Shown: positions 49,357-57,473 of the stretch, piece after piece | Position numbering within the stretch: position 1 is the stretch's first letter | Layout: every line of letters begins with the position of its first letter | Source of the DNA: Roseateles puraquae | Lineage (GTDB): Bacteria; Pseudomonadota; Gammaproteobacteria; Burkholderiales; Burkholderiaceae_C | Direction: 5' to 3' | DNA length: 64,000 nucleotides | Assembly: GCF_002205845.1 (NCBI RefSeq) | Contig: NZ_NISI01000001.1 | Location: forward strand, 1,302,001 to 1,366,000 | The notes under the pieces: model-generated | What the model was told of the DNA's origin: nothing | What the model saw: only the letters and a program-made list of their open reading frames with translations | Databases searched by the model: none | Position numbers and translations under genes: made by a program

Positions 49357-50298
49357 TCAGGCTTCCTGGATGAGCTTGTCGAGCTTGCCTGCGTCCACGG
49401 CGAACAGGCGGATGCCTTCGGCCAGCTTCTCGGTGGCCATCGCGTCTTCATTGAGCGCGAAGCGGAAGGCGGCTTCGTCCAGGTGCACGAGGGGCATCGC
49501 AGCGGCCTTGGCCGGATCGAGCTCTCGGGCGAGCGGGGCTTCGGTCGCCTGCAACTGCGCCAGCAGGTCCGGGCTGATGGTCAGCAGGTCACAGCCGGCC
49601 AGCGCCTGGATCTGGCCGATGTTGCGGAAGCTCGCGCCCATGACCTCGGTCTTGATGCCGTGTTGCTTGAAGTAGGCGTAGATCTGGGTCACCGACTTGA
49701 CGCCCGGATCGTTCACGCCGGCCTGTGCCGCCTCGTCCCAGCTGGCACCGGCCTGCTTCTTGTACCAGTCGTAGATGCGACCCACGAAGGGCGAGATCAG
49801 CTGCACCTTGGCCTCACCGCACGCCACGGCCTGGGCAAACGCGAACAGCAGCGTGAGGTTGCAGCGGATGCCTTCCCGCTCCAGCTCGGCAGCGGCCTGG
49901 ATACCTTCCCACGTGGAGGCCAGCTTGATCAGCACGCGCTCGCGCGGGATGCCGGCGGCCTCGTACAGGCCGATGATGCGGCGGGCGCGGGCCAGCGACG
50001 CGGCCTTGTCGAAGGACAGGCGGGCATCGACTTCGGTGGACACCCGGCCCGGCACGACCTTCAGGATCTCAAGGCCGAAGCGCACCAGCACATGATCGAC
50101 GATCACATCCAGCGGCTGGCCGCGGTGGGCAGCCACCGTTTCCTTCAGCAGCGGCGCGTAGTCGGGCGACTGCACGGCCTTCAGGATCAGCGAAGGATTG
50201 GTCGTCGCGTCGCGCGGGGCGAACTGCGCCAGTTGCAGGAAGTTGCCCGTGTCGGCGACGACGGTGGTGAAGGCTTTGAGCTGGTCGAGCTGGTTCAT
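49357..50298 (-). CDS. tal: Transaldolase B type
   Basis: 313 residues of the long (class I) transaldolase type. The Schiff-base lysine is in [11 protein letters not shown], with [10 protein letters not shown] near the N-terminus and LTISPDLL toward the end. It transfers dihydroxyacetone units in the non-oxidative pentose phosphate pathway. The frame opens at 50361, but [16 protein letters not shown] at 50298 is the family start. It is divergent from zwf. Confidence 0.96.
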   Translation of the reverse strand: MNQLDQLKAFTTVVADTGNFLQLAQFAPRDATTNPSLILKAVQSPDYAPLLKETVAAHRGQPLDVIVDHVLVRFGLEILKVVPGRVSTEVDARLSFDKAASLARARRIIGLYEAAGIPRERVLIKLASTWEGIQAAAELEREGIRCNLTLLFAFAQAVACGEAKVQLISPFVGRIYDWYKKQAGASWDEAAQAGVNDPGVKSVTQIYAYFKQHGIKTEVMGASFRNIGQIQALAGCDLLTISPDLLAQLQATEAPLARELDPAKAAAMPLVHLDEAAFRFALNEDAMATEKLAEGIRLFAVDAGKLDKLIQEA

Positions 50299-50325
50299 GG
50301 TGGTGCGGTCCTCGGGTCGTTCGGA

Positions 50326-50356
50326 TTGACCCGGCGAAGAAACTGCTGCATAGTAT
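50326..50356 (+). promoter_or_regulatory. Possible zwf promoter overlapping the tal promoter
   Basis: TTGACC (50326-50331), a 19-base spacer, and TAGTAT (50351-50356). Its -10 shares bases with the tal -10 on the other strand. The spacer is longer than ideal. Confidence 0.4.
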
Positions 50357-50378
50357 TTCACGAAACTTAGTTACACAA
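50350..50378 (-). promoter_or_regulatory. Promoter of tal-pgi-HAD
   Basis: Minus strand: TTGTGT (50373-50378), a 17-base spacer and TACTAT (50350-50355). The predicted start near 50343 leaves a leader of about 45 bases. Confidence 0.7.
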
Positions 50379-50421
50379 CGGTTAGCGCCTCATGGGAGGC
50401 CCTGGCCTGGAGACCCCGCAG

Positions 50422-51867
50422 ATGTCTTTCGATCTCGTGTTCTTTGGCGGCACCGGCGACCTGACGTGGCGCAAGCTGATGCCCGCGCTGTTCCAGGCCT
50501 TCCGGCACGGCAAGTTGCCCGAAGGCGGTCGCATTCTCGCCGTCGCGCGCGACGAGCAGAGCGACGAGCGTTACCGCGAGTGGCTGAAGGAGCGCTTCCG
50601 CGAGGTCGACGAGGGCAAGCGCCCGAGCGACGAGGAGTTCCAGCGCTTTGCCGGCCTCATCCACTACCGCCGCATGGACCTGTCCCAGCCCGACCACTAC
50701 CAGGGCTTGAAAGACTGGCTGGATGCCCGCAACGCCGACACCGTCGTGCTGTACCTGGCCACCAGCCCGCACCTGTTCACCGGCATCTGCCAGCAGCTCG
50801 GTGCCGTGGGCCTGAACCACGACAAGGTGCGCGTGGTGCTGGAGAAGCCCCTGGGCCACGACCTGGCCAGCGCGCAGGAGATCAACCGCACGGTGCGCTC
50901 GGTGTTCCATGAGCGCCAGGCCTTCCGCATCGACCACTACCTCGGCAAGCCCTCGGTGCAGAACCTGATGGCCCTGCGCTTCGGCAACGCACTGTTCGAG
51001 CCGCTGTGGCGCCGGGAGAGCATCGCCAACATCCAGATCACGCTGGCCGAGCAGCTCGGCGTGGGCACGCGTGGCGCGTTCTACGACGGCACCGGCGCGC
51101 TGCGCGACATGATCCAGAACCATGCGCTGCAGCTGCTGACCATGATCGCGATGGAGCCGCCGGCCAGCAACGACGCCGACGCCATCCGCGACGAGAAGCT
51201 CAAGGTGCTGCGGGCCCTCAAGCCCTTCACGCGTGAATCGGTGGGCCGTGATGTCGTGCGCGGCCAGTACCGCGCCGGCATGTGCGGCGGCCATCCGGTG
51301 CCGGGCTACCTGGAAGAGGTCAAGGTGCCGCCTGACAGCCACTGCGAAACCTTCGTCGCGCTGCGCACCGAGGTCGAGAACTGGCGCTGGGCCGGCGTGC
51401 CCTTCTACCTGCGCACTGGCAAGCGCCTGACGGCACGCGACGCGCAGATCGTCGTGAACTTCCGCCCGGTGCCGCACCAGATCTTCCCGGGCGCGAGCGT
51501 CCCCAACCGCCTCGTCATCAAGCTGCAGCCGGAAGACGGCCTGGAGCTGCAATTGCTGGCCCAGAAGGGTTCCGGCCATGGCGAGCAGCTCACGCCCGTC
51601 ACGCTGGACCTGGACTTCGACAAGGCCTTCGCCACGCAGCGCGTCGGCGCCTATGAGCGCCTGCTGCTGGAAGCGATTGCCGGCCGCCTGAACCTGTTCG
51701 TGCGCAGCGACGAGCAGGAGCAAGCGTGGCGCTGGGTCGAGCCCATCCTGGATGCCTGGGCGGAAGACGGCAACGGCCCGCGCCCCTATGCCGCCGGCTC
51801 GTGGGGGCCGGCAGCAGCCAGCGCCTTGGTCGCGCGCGACGGCTTCAGCTGGGCGGAGGAACAATGA
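50422..51867 (+). CDS. zwf: Glucose-6-phosphate 1-dehydrogenase
   Basis: 481 residues. It oxidises glucose-6-phosphate to 6-phosphogluconolactone with NADP. The nucleotide-binding motif is [13 protein letters not shown] at the N-terminus and the catalytic [13 protein letters not shown] is near residues 169-181. The chosen ATG at 50422 has a GGAG SD; the frame opens at 50392. It is divergent from tal and followed by a regulator of the RpiR/HexR type, a typical arrangement for Entner-Doudoroff/pentose-phosphate control. Confidence 0.96.
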   Translation: MSFDLVFFGGTGDLTWRKLMPALFQAFRHGKLPEGGRILAVARDEQSDERYREWLKERFREVDEGKRPSDEEFQRFAGLIHYRRMDLSQPDHYQGLKDWLDARNADTVVLYLATSPHLFTGICQQLGAVGLNHDKVRVVLEKPLGHDLASAQEINRTVRSVFHERQAFRIDHYLGKPSVQNLMALRFGNALFEPLWRRESIANIQITLAEQLGVGTRGAFYDGTGALRDMIQNHALQLLTMIAMEPPASNDADAIRDEKLKVLRALKPFTRESVGRDVVRGQYRAGMCGGHPVPGYLEEVKVPPDSHCETFVALRTEVENWRWAGVPFYLRTGKRLTARDAQIVVNFRPVPHQIFPGASVPNRLVIKLQPEDGLELQLLAQKGSGHGEQLTPVTLDLDFDKAFATQRVGAYERLLLEAIAGRLNLFVRSDEQEQAWRWVEPILDAWAEDGNGPRPYAAGSWGPAAASALVARDGFSWAEEQ

Positions 51868-51920
51868 CCACGGCCACCTTGCACCGCAACGCCCTTGCCT
51901 TCGGCCGGGAGCCGGCATGA
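51864..51920 (+). CDS. Putative 18-residue coupling peptide between zwf and hexR
   Basis: An ATG overlapping the zwf stop (ATGA), with GGAGG four bases upstream, encodes [18 protein letters not shown]. Its TGA overlaps the hexR ATG (ATGA). The regulator also has its own GGGAG site inside this frame. The layout suggests ribosome hand-over, but translation is unproven. Confidence 0.4.
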   Translation: MTTATLHRNALAFGREPA

Positions 51921-52783
51921 GCATCCTGGAACGCGTCAAGGCCGCCCTGCCTGCGCTGCCGCCCGCCGAGCAACGAGTGGCCAAGCTGCTGCTGGCCGAT
52001 GCGCGCAGCTTCGCCAGCCTGCCGGTCAGTGAACTGGCTGACCGCGCCCACGTCAGCAAGCCCACCGTCGTGCGCTTCTGCCGTAGCGTGGGCTATGACG
52101 GCCTGGCGGACTTCAAGCTCAAGCTCGCCGGCAGCGTGAACGAAGGCGTGCCCTTCGTGCATCGCGCCGTCGACGAAGACGACAAGCCGTCGGACATCAT
52201 CGTCAAGGTGGTGGACAACGCCGTCGCTGCGCTGCTGCACTATCGCAACGATGCCGCCAGCCACGCCTTCGAGCGCGCCATCGACGCGCTCGCGGAATCG
52301 GCACGCCACGGGCGCCGCATCGAGTTCTACGGCGTCGGCAACTCCGGCATCGTGGCGCAGGACGCGCAACACAAGTTCTTCCGTCTGGGGGTGAACACGG
52401 TCGCCACGAGCGACGGCCATGTGCAGTTGATGAGCGCCACGATGCTGCAGCCGGGCGACTGCGCGGTGATCATCAGCAATTCGGGCCGCAGCCGTGACCT
52501 GCTCGACGCCGCCGAGATCGCGCGCAAAAAGGGCGCGACCATCATCATCATCACGGCCAGCGCCTCGCCGCTGGCTCAGCTCGCCCTGGGGCCCAGCCAG
52601 ATCCTGCTGGCGGTGGACCACCCGGAAGACTTCGATCGCTACAGCCCGATGGTGTCGCGGCTGCTGCACCTGATCGCGGTGGACATCCTGACGACCGGCG
52701 TGGCGTTGCGCCTGGGCCAGCATCTGCGGCCCGTGCTGCAGGAAATCAAGAAGAACCTGCGCGCCAAGCGCTACGCAGGCTGA
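51917..52783 (+). CDS. hexR: RpiR-family transcriptional regulator, HexR-like
   Basis: 288 residues. An N-terminal RpiR-type HTH (ELADRAHVSKPTVVRFCRSVGY, split across residues 36-58) is followed by a SIS sugar-phosphate-binding domain (YGVGNSGIVAQD, IISNSGRSRDLLDAA). HexR proteins repress zwf, edd, eda and related genes and respond to KDPG. Position directly after zwf supports the name. It probably acts on the zwf-tal divergent region, though I found no convincing operator there. Confidence 0.85.
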   Translation: MSILERVKAALPALPPAEQRVAKLLLADARSFASLPVSELADRAHVSKPTVVRFCRSVGYDGLADFKLKLAGSVNEGVPFVHRAVDEDDKPSDIIVKVVDNAVAALLHYRNDAASHAFERAIDALAESARHGRRIEFYGVGNSGIVAQDAQHKFFRLGVNTVATSDGHVQLMSATMLQPGDCAVIISNSGRSRDLLDAAEIARKKGATIIIITASASPLAQLALGPSQILLAVDHPEDFDRYSPMVSRLLHLIAVDILTTGVALRLGQHLRPVLQEIKKNLRAKRYAG

Positions 52784-52790
52784 GGCGCCT

Positions 52791-53108
52791 TCAAACGGGC
52801 GTGGAGGCTGCAGCCGTCGGCCACAGCAGCTCGGCCACGCCGTAGACGCGGGCGAGCTCTCGCAGTTTCTCGGGCGCGTCGTTCAGCTTGAGCGTCACGC
52901 CCTGCTCGCTGCACTGGCGCGCGGCCGACAGCAGCAGGCTCAGGGCTGACGAATCGAAATCCGTCAGCCCGGCAGCCGACAGCCGCACCTCCCGGCCGGC
53001 CGCGTCGAGCACTTGAGCCGCCTCGGCGCGCAGCGCTGGCGACATCTGCGCCCAGGCGGCACGCGCGCCGTCCATGCGCAGGCGCGCGGGGAGCTTCAAG
53101 CCACTCAA
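52791..53108 (-). CDS. mlaB: STAS-domain protein MlaB
   Basis: 105 residues from a TTG at 53108, two bases after the mlaC stop; an ATG at 53075 is the alternative start. The STAS fold is visible with the conserved serine in TDFDSSALSLLL. MlaB binds the MlaF ATPase and stabilises the transporter. Last gene of the mlaFEDACB operon. Start codon is uncertain. Confidence 0.85.
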   Translation of the reverse strand: MSGLKLPARLRMDGARAAWAQMSPALRAEAAQVLDAAGREVRLSAAGLTDFDSSALSLLLSAARQCSEQGVTLKLNDAPEKLRELARVYGVAELLWPTAAASTPV

Positions 53109-53110
53109 GA

Positions 53111-53746
53111 TCAGCCCTTGGCCGGCGCGGCAGCCTTGGCGTTCTTGTCGGCCAGGCTCTTGATCAGGCCGTCGATGCCGTTGGCGCCGATCTCCTGGGC
53201 GAAGCTGTTGCGGTATTGGTCCGCCAGCCAGATGCCGAGCACGTTGACGTCGTAGATCTTCCACTCGGCGCCGGCCTTCTCCAGGCGGTAGTCGAGCTGG
53301 ATGGGATCACCCTTGCCGCGGATCTCGGTGCGAACGACCACCTCGGTGGCGCCGTCGGCAGCACGCAGCGGCTTCAGGCCGATGGTCTGGTCCTTCACCT
53401 GCGTCAGCGCGCCAGCGTAGGTGCGCACAAGCAGCGTCTTGAACTCGGCCTGCAGCTTGTTCTGCTGGTCTGGCGTGGCCTGGCGCCAGAAGCGGCCGAC
53501 GGCGGAGGCCGTCATGCGCTGGAAGTTGACGTGAGGCATCACCTTGGTGTCGACCAGGGCAATGATCTTGTTGATGTTGCCGGACTGGATGTCCTTGTCG
53601 GCCTTGACGGCCTCAATGGTTTCCAGGGAGAGCTGGCGGATCAGTTGATCCGGCGCGCTGGCATCAGCCGCGTGGGCGGCATGCACGAGGCCGAGGCCAA
53701 GCGTGGCCACGGTGAGCAGTCGGCGCAGGGAATTCAGCAGAGTCAT
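53111..53746 (-). CDS. mlaC: Periplasmic phospholipid-binding protein MlaC
   Basis: 211 residues with a signal peptide (MTLLNSLRRLL to AHAADA). It shuttles phospholipids between MlaA at the outer membrane and MlaD at the inner membrane. The segment VMPHVNFQRMTASAVGRFW is characteristic of the family. The frame opens at 53776; the methionine at 53746 starts the signal peptide. Confidence 0.94.
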   Translation of the reverse strand: MTLLNSLRRLLTVATLGLGLVHAAHAADASAPDQLIRQLSLETIEAVKADKDIQSGNINKIIALVDTKVMPHVNFQRMTASAVGRFWRQATPDQQNKLQAEFKTLLVRTYAGALTQVKDQTIGLKPLRAADGATEVVVRTEIRGKGDPIQLDYRLEKAGAEWKIYDVNVLGIWLADQYRNSFAQEIGANGIDGLIKSLADKNAKAAAPAKG

Positions 53747-53817
53747 GGTGTCACTTTCTAGGAACGGGACAGGCACTCAACGCGCCAGGCCCGGGTTCGG
53801 TTGGCTCAACGCGCCGT

Positions 53818-54675
53818 TCAGCGCGCGGCGGCGGATGCCGGCTCGGCGGGCTTCTTGACGGTCGGGGCCGGCTCGGAGGCGGCCGGAGCGGCCGAGGCCG
53901 TCCCCTCAGGCGCCGACGCGCTGCTGCCGGGCACCAGCACCTCGACCTCATCGTCATCATCGAAGCTGCCGCGGCGCTGAAGGTAGGCGTCCCGGTAAAA
54001 GGTGTATTTGTCCAATGCAATGCCTTCCAGCATCTCGCCGGCGCGCAGGAAGTTGGCCCGGGTGTTGATGAGGTTCAGCGCGGTGATGGCCACCTTCTTG
54101 CGGCCGTCGTCGAACACGACCGCAGGCGAAGCCTGCCAATCGACCGGCAGCGCGAGAGAGTCGCGCACCGACGACGGGCCGAACACCGGCCACACGATGT
54201 ACGCGCCCGTGCCCATGCCCCACTTGCCCAGCGTCTTGCCGAAGTCCTGGCTGTTCTTCTCCAGCCCGGCCTCGGTCGCCACGTCGAGCACGCCGGCCAG
54301 GCCGAAGGTGCTGTTCACGGCAAACCGCATGCCCTGCTCCACGCCGGCCTTGAAACGACCCTGCAGCAGCAGGTTGATGGCCGACCAGGCATCACCAATG
54401 TTGCCGAAGAAGTTGTCGATGCCCGTGCGGATCGGCGAGGGCACGACGTTGGAGTAGGCCGTCGCGACCGGCTTCAGCACGGCCTCGTCGAGCTTCTCGT
54501 TGAAGGCGAACACCTTGCGGTTCCAGGACTCCCAGGGGTCCAGGCGCTGGCCTTTGGAGCCCATCACCTTGTCCACGGCGCGCTCGATGCGGTTGCCCAT
54601 GCCCTTGACGGTCTGGCAGCCCGCCAGGCCCAGTACCAGGGCCATCAGGGCCAGGGTCTTGAAGAGGCGGCTCAC
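53818..54675 (-). CDS. mlaA: Outer-membrane lipoprotein MlaA (VacJ)
   Basis: 285 residues with lipobox LAGC (Cys20). The conserved DPWESWNRKVFAFNEKLDE follows, and family motifs such as FGKTLGKWGMGTGAYIVWPVFGPS are recognisable in part. A Pro/Ala/Glu-rich C-terminal tail follows. It extracts phospholipids from the outer leaflet. It overlaps mlaD by four bases. Confidence 0.95.
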   Translation of the reverse strand: MSRLFKTLALMALVLGLAGCQTVKGMGNRIERAVDKVMGSKGQRLDPWESWNRKVFAFNEKLDEAVLKPVATAYSNVVPSPIRTGIDNFFGNIGDAWSAINLLLQGRFKAGVEQGMRFAVNSTFGLAGVLDVATEAGLEKNSQDFGKTLGKWGMGTGAYIVWPVFGPSSVRDSLALPVDWQASPAVVFDDGRKKVAITALNLINTRANFLRAGEMLEGIALDKYTFYRDAYLQRRGSFDDDDEVEVLVPGSSASAPEGTASAAPAASEPAPTVKKPAEPASAAAR

Positions 54676-55172
54676 GGTTTGCCTCCCGATGCAGCCGGCT
54701 GTGCAGCGGCGCTGCCCATGTCGGCGGCCTTGCTGTTGATGAACTGGCCAATCAGGTTCTCAAGCACCACAGCGCTCTGGGTCTGGCTGATGATGTCACC
54801 GCTGGCAAGGTTCTTCTCGTCAGCGCCCGGCTCCAGACCGATGTACTGCTCACCCAGCAGACCCGACGTCAGGATCTTGGCCGAGCTGTCCTTCGGGAAG
54901 AGCGTGCCCTTGTGCAGGTTGATGACGACCTTGGCCTGGAAGGTCTTGTCATCGAAGCTGATCGACTCCACGCGTCCCACCACCACGCCGGCGCTCTTGA
55001 CGGCGGCCCGGGCCTTGAGGCCGCCGATGTTGTCGAAGCGTGCCGAGACCTGGTAGGTCTCATCGAAATTGAGGCTGAGCAGATTGCCCGCCTTGAGCGC
55101 CAGGAACAGCAGGGCCGCGCCGCCGATCAGCACGAAGAAGCCCACCCAGGCGTCGTATCGAGAGGATTGCAT
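54672..55172 (-). CDS. mlaD: MCE-domain protein MlaD
   Basis: 166 residues: one N-terminal transmembrane helix (about residues 9-27) and a single MCE domain (about 40-115, including KSAGVVVGRVESI). MlaD forms the hexameric lipid channel of the Mla transporter. Its start lies 12 bases after mlaE. Confidence 0.95.
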   Translation of the reverse strand: MQSSRYDAWVGFFVLIGGAALLFLALKAGNLLSLNFDETYQVSARFDNIGGLKARAAVKSAGVVVGRVESISFDDKTFQAKVVINLHKGTLFPKDSSAKILTSGLLGEQYIGLEPGADEKNLASGDIISQTQSAVVLENLIGQFINSKAADMGSAAAQPAASGGKP

Positions 55173-55184
55173 CCTTCCTTCTCC

Positions 55185-55964
55185 CTAAATCGAAAACATC
55201 AGCGCCGTGAGCATGAAGTCCAGCGCCAGCACGGCGAGAGACGACAGCACCACGGTGCGCGTGGTGGCGGCCGACACGCCTTCGGGGGTCGGGCTGCAGG
55301 TATAGCCCTGCAGCAGCGCCACGAAGGTGACGGTCACCCCGAACACCAAGCTCTTGATGACGCCATTGCCTACATCGGCAAAGACGTCCACACCGCCTTG
55401 CATCTGTGACCAGAAGGCGCCAGCGTCGATGCCGATCAACGGCACGGCCACCAGCCATCCGCCGATGATGCCGACGGCTGAAAACACTGCCGCAAGTAAC
55501 GGCATCGCGATGAAGCCGCCCAGGAAGCGGGGCGCGAGCACGCGCTGCACGGGGTCGACGGCCATCATTTCCATGGCGGTGAGCTGTTCGCCGGCCTTCA
55601 TCAGGCCGATCTCCGCCGTCAGCGACGTTCCGGCGCGGCCAGCGAACAGCAGAGCCGACACGACCGGCCCCAACTCGCGCACGAGGCTCAGCGCCACCAG
55701 AAGCCCCACCGCTTCGGCGGAGCCATATCGCTGAAGGGTGTAGTAGCCCTGCAGCGCCAGCACGAAGCCGACGAACAGGCCGGAGACGCCGATGATGGAC
55801 AGCGAACGGTTGCCCAGGTAGTAGATCTGCTCGCGCACCAGCACGAAGCGCGTCAGCGCTCGGGGCGAGCGGGCCAGCAGCGTGAAGAACAGCCGCGCGG
55901 CACCGCCCACGTCCACGAGCGTGTGCCGCAGGCTGGCACCGATCCGGGAGGCCAGCGCCATCAT
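55185..55964 (-). CDS. mlaE: ABC transporter permease MlaE
   Basis: 259 residues with about five hydrophobic segments and the MlaE-family patterns LVREQIYYLGNRSL, LALSLVRELGPVV and MKAGEQLTAMEMMAVDP. It is the inner-membrane permease of the Mla system. Start overlaps the mlaF stop by ATGA. Confidence 0.95.
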   Translation of the reverse strand: MMALASRIGASLRHTLVDVGGAARLFFTLLARSPRALTRFVLVREQIYYLGNRSLSIIGVSGLFVGFVLALQGYYTLQRYGSAEAVGLLVALSLVRELGPVVSALLFAGRAGTSLTAEIGLMKAGEQLTAMEMMAVDPVQRVLAPRFLGGFIAMPLLAAVFSAVGIIGGWLVAVPLIGIDAGAFWSQMQGGVDVFADVGNGVIKSLVFGVTVTFVALLQGYTCSPTPEGVSAATTRTVVLSSLAVLALDFMLTALMFSI

Positions 55965-56773
55965 GGCTGCACCCCGAAGTCCTCAGCCACCGGCTTGGCC
56001 GGCTGGTGGAAGCGCACCGGCCCGTCAGCTTGCGCGCCCACGAACTGGCGCACCAGCGGGTCGTCACTGTGCCGGAGCTCATCGGGCGTGCCCTGCGCCA
56101 CCACGCGGCCGTTGGCCACCATGGCCACCACGTCGGCGATCTCGAAGGTTTCGTGCAGGTCGTGGGAGACGATGACGCTGGTCAGGCCCAGTGCGTCGTT
56201 CAGGTCGCGGATCAGCCGTGCCGCCACGCCCAGGGAGATGGGGTCCAGACCGGCGAAGGGTTCGTCGTAGAGCACGAGGTCGGGGTCCAGGGCGATGGCA
56301 CGGGCCAGGGCCACCCGGCGGGCCATGCCGCCGGAGACTTCGCTGGGCAGCAGGTCACGCGCGCCGCGCAGGCCCACGGCGTTGAGCTTCATGAGCACGA
56401 GGTCGCGGATCATGGCCTCGGGCAGGTCGGTGTGCTCGCGCAGCGGGAAAGCCACGTTCTCGAACACCGTCAGGTCGGTGAACAGGGCGCCGAACTGGAA
56501 CAGCATGCCCATGCGGCGCCGCACGGCGTACAGACCGGCGAGGTCCAGCGGGGCGAGATCCTGGCCATCGAACAGCACCTGGCCGCTCAAGGGACGAAGC
56601 TGGCGGCCCAGCAGGCGCAGCACGGTGGTCTTGCCACCGCCGGAGGTGCCGATCAAGGCGAGCACCTTGCCGCGCTCGAGCTTGAGGTTGACACCGTTCA
56701 GGATGACGCGGTCGCCGTAGCCAACGCTGACGTTGCGCAGTTCGATCAGGGGAGCGGATGCCGAGGAAGTCAC
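55961..56773 (-). CDS. mlaF: ABC transporter ATPase MlaF
   Basis: 270 residues from a GTG at 56773. Walker A is GTSGGGKTT, the signature SEVSGGMARRVALARA and Walker B LVLYDEPFAGLDP. It powers Mla lipid transport. The frame opens further up at 56833, but a TATCAT element (minus strand) lies inside that extension, and the core starts LIELRNVSVGYGD. First gene of the operon. Confidence 0.93.
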   Translation of the reverse strand: MTSSASAPLIELRNVSVGYGDRVILNGVNLKLERGKVLALIGTSGGGKTTVLRLLGRQLRPLSGQVLFDGQDLAPLDLAGLYAVRRRMGMLFQFGALFTDLTVFENVAFPLREHTDLPEAMIRDLVLMKLNAVGLRGARDLLPSEVSGGMARRVALARAIALDPDLVLYDEPFAGLDPISLGVAARLIRDLNDALGLTSVIVSHDLHETFEIADVVAMVANGRVVAQGTPDELRHSDDPLVRQFVGAQADGPVRFHQPAKPVAEDFGVQP

Positions 56774-56849
56774 GCGATCAGGCCAAAGCCGGGCGGGAGG
56801 AAGGGCGCCATGATAGGGGAAACACCAAGCCATCCCGCGGACCCGGGTT

Positions 56850-57473
56850 TCAGGGCGGCTGCGCCGCCCCGACCCCGTCGAACTCGACCTCCACGCGCAT
56901 CACCGTCTTGACCGCCTGGCCATTCAACTCGCCTGGGCTGAATGACGCGGCCATGAAGGCCTCACGAGCGACCTCGTACAAAGGGCCGGGCAGCGACATG
57001 TCCTCATCGGGCTCGACCCGCTTGACCCGCCCCTGCTCGTCAAGGTAGAGCTTCAGGACGCCCCGATAGGCGCCCCGGGCCAGCCAGTTGGCCGGCCAGT
57101 CGAGCAGCACGGGCGCACGGGCCACGGGGCCGACGGTCAGCAAGGCGCGCGGCACGTAAACGGCAGGCTCGACCACCGCGCCAGGTGGCACGACCGCCGC
57201 CACCTCGGCCGGCTGCAAGGGCGTGAGGACCGCCCCACCGGCCGACGCGGTCAACACCGGCCGAGGCGGTTCAGGCGACGGCGTGGCGGCGGCCTGTGCC
57301 GTGACCGACCTGACCTTCAACGCCGGGGGCGTTGAACTCGGCCGGGGCAGCAGATGCTCGCGCTTCCAATCGCCCAGCGCTTGGGCGCCGGAGACCAGCA
57401 AGGCCAGGTGCAACAGCAACGCCGCCGCCACAGCCCAACTCGGCAGCCCCCGCCGGGCCGCCGGTGCCGGCAT
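56850..57473 (-). CDS. TonB-like protein at the end of the minor-pilin operon
   Basis: 207 residues from the ATG at 57473, which overlaps the pilY1 stop as TGATG; an ATG at 57494 is possible. One N-terminal transmembrane helix (AVAAALLLHLALLVSG), a proline-rich periplasmic linker, and a C-terminal TonB-like domain (RGVLKLYLDEQGRVKRVE, ending VKTVMRVEVEFDG). No exbB or exbD is adjacent. It may energise an outer-membrane receptor or have a pilus-related role. The TonB family call is from sequence pattern only. Confidence 0.75.
   Translation of the reverse strand: MPAPAARRGLPSWAVAAALLLHLALLVSGAQALGDWKREHLLPRPSSTPPALKVRSVTAQAAATPSPEPPRPVLTASAGGAVLTPLQPAEVAAVVPPGAVVEPAVYVPRALLTVGPVARAPVLLDWPANWLARGAYRGVLKLYLDEQGRVKRVEPDEDMSLPGPLYEVAREAFMAASFSPGELNGQAVKTVMRVEVEFDGVGAAQPP

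Noticed and set aside
50341-50391. HexR operator in the tal-zwf gap
   Set aside because: Only a 4-base-arm TTTC-AC-GAAA symmetry was found; it does not match a known HexR palindrome well enough to annotate.
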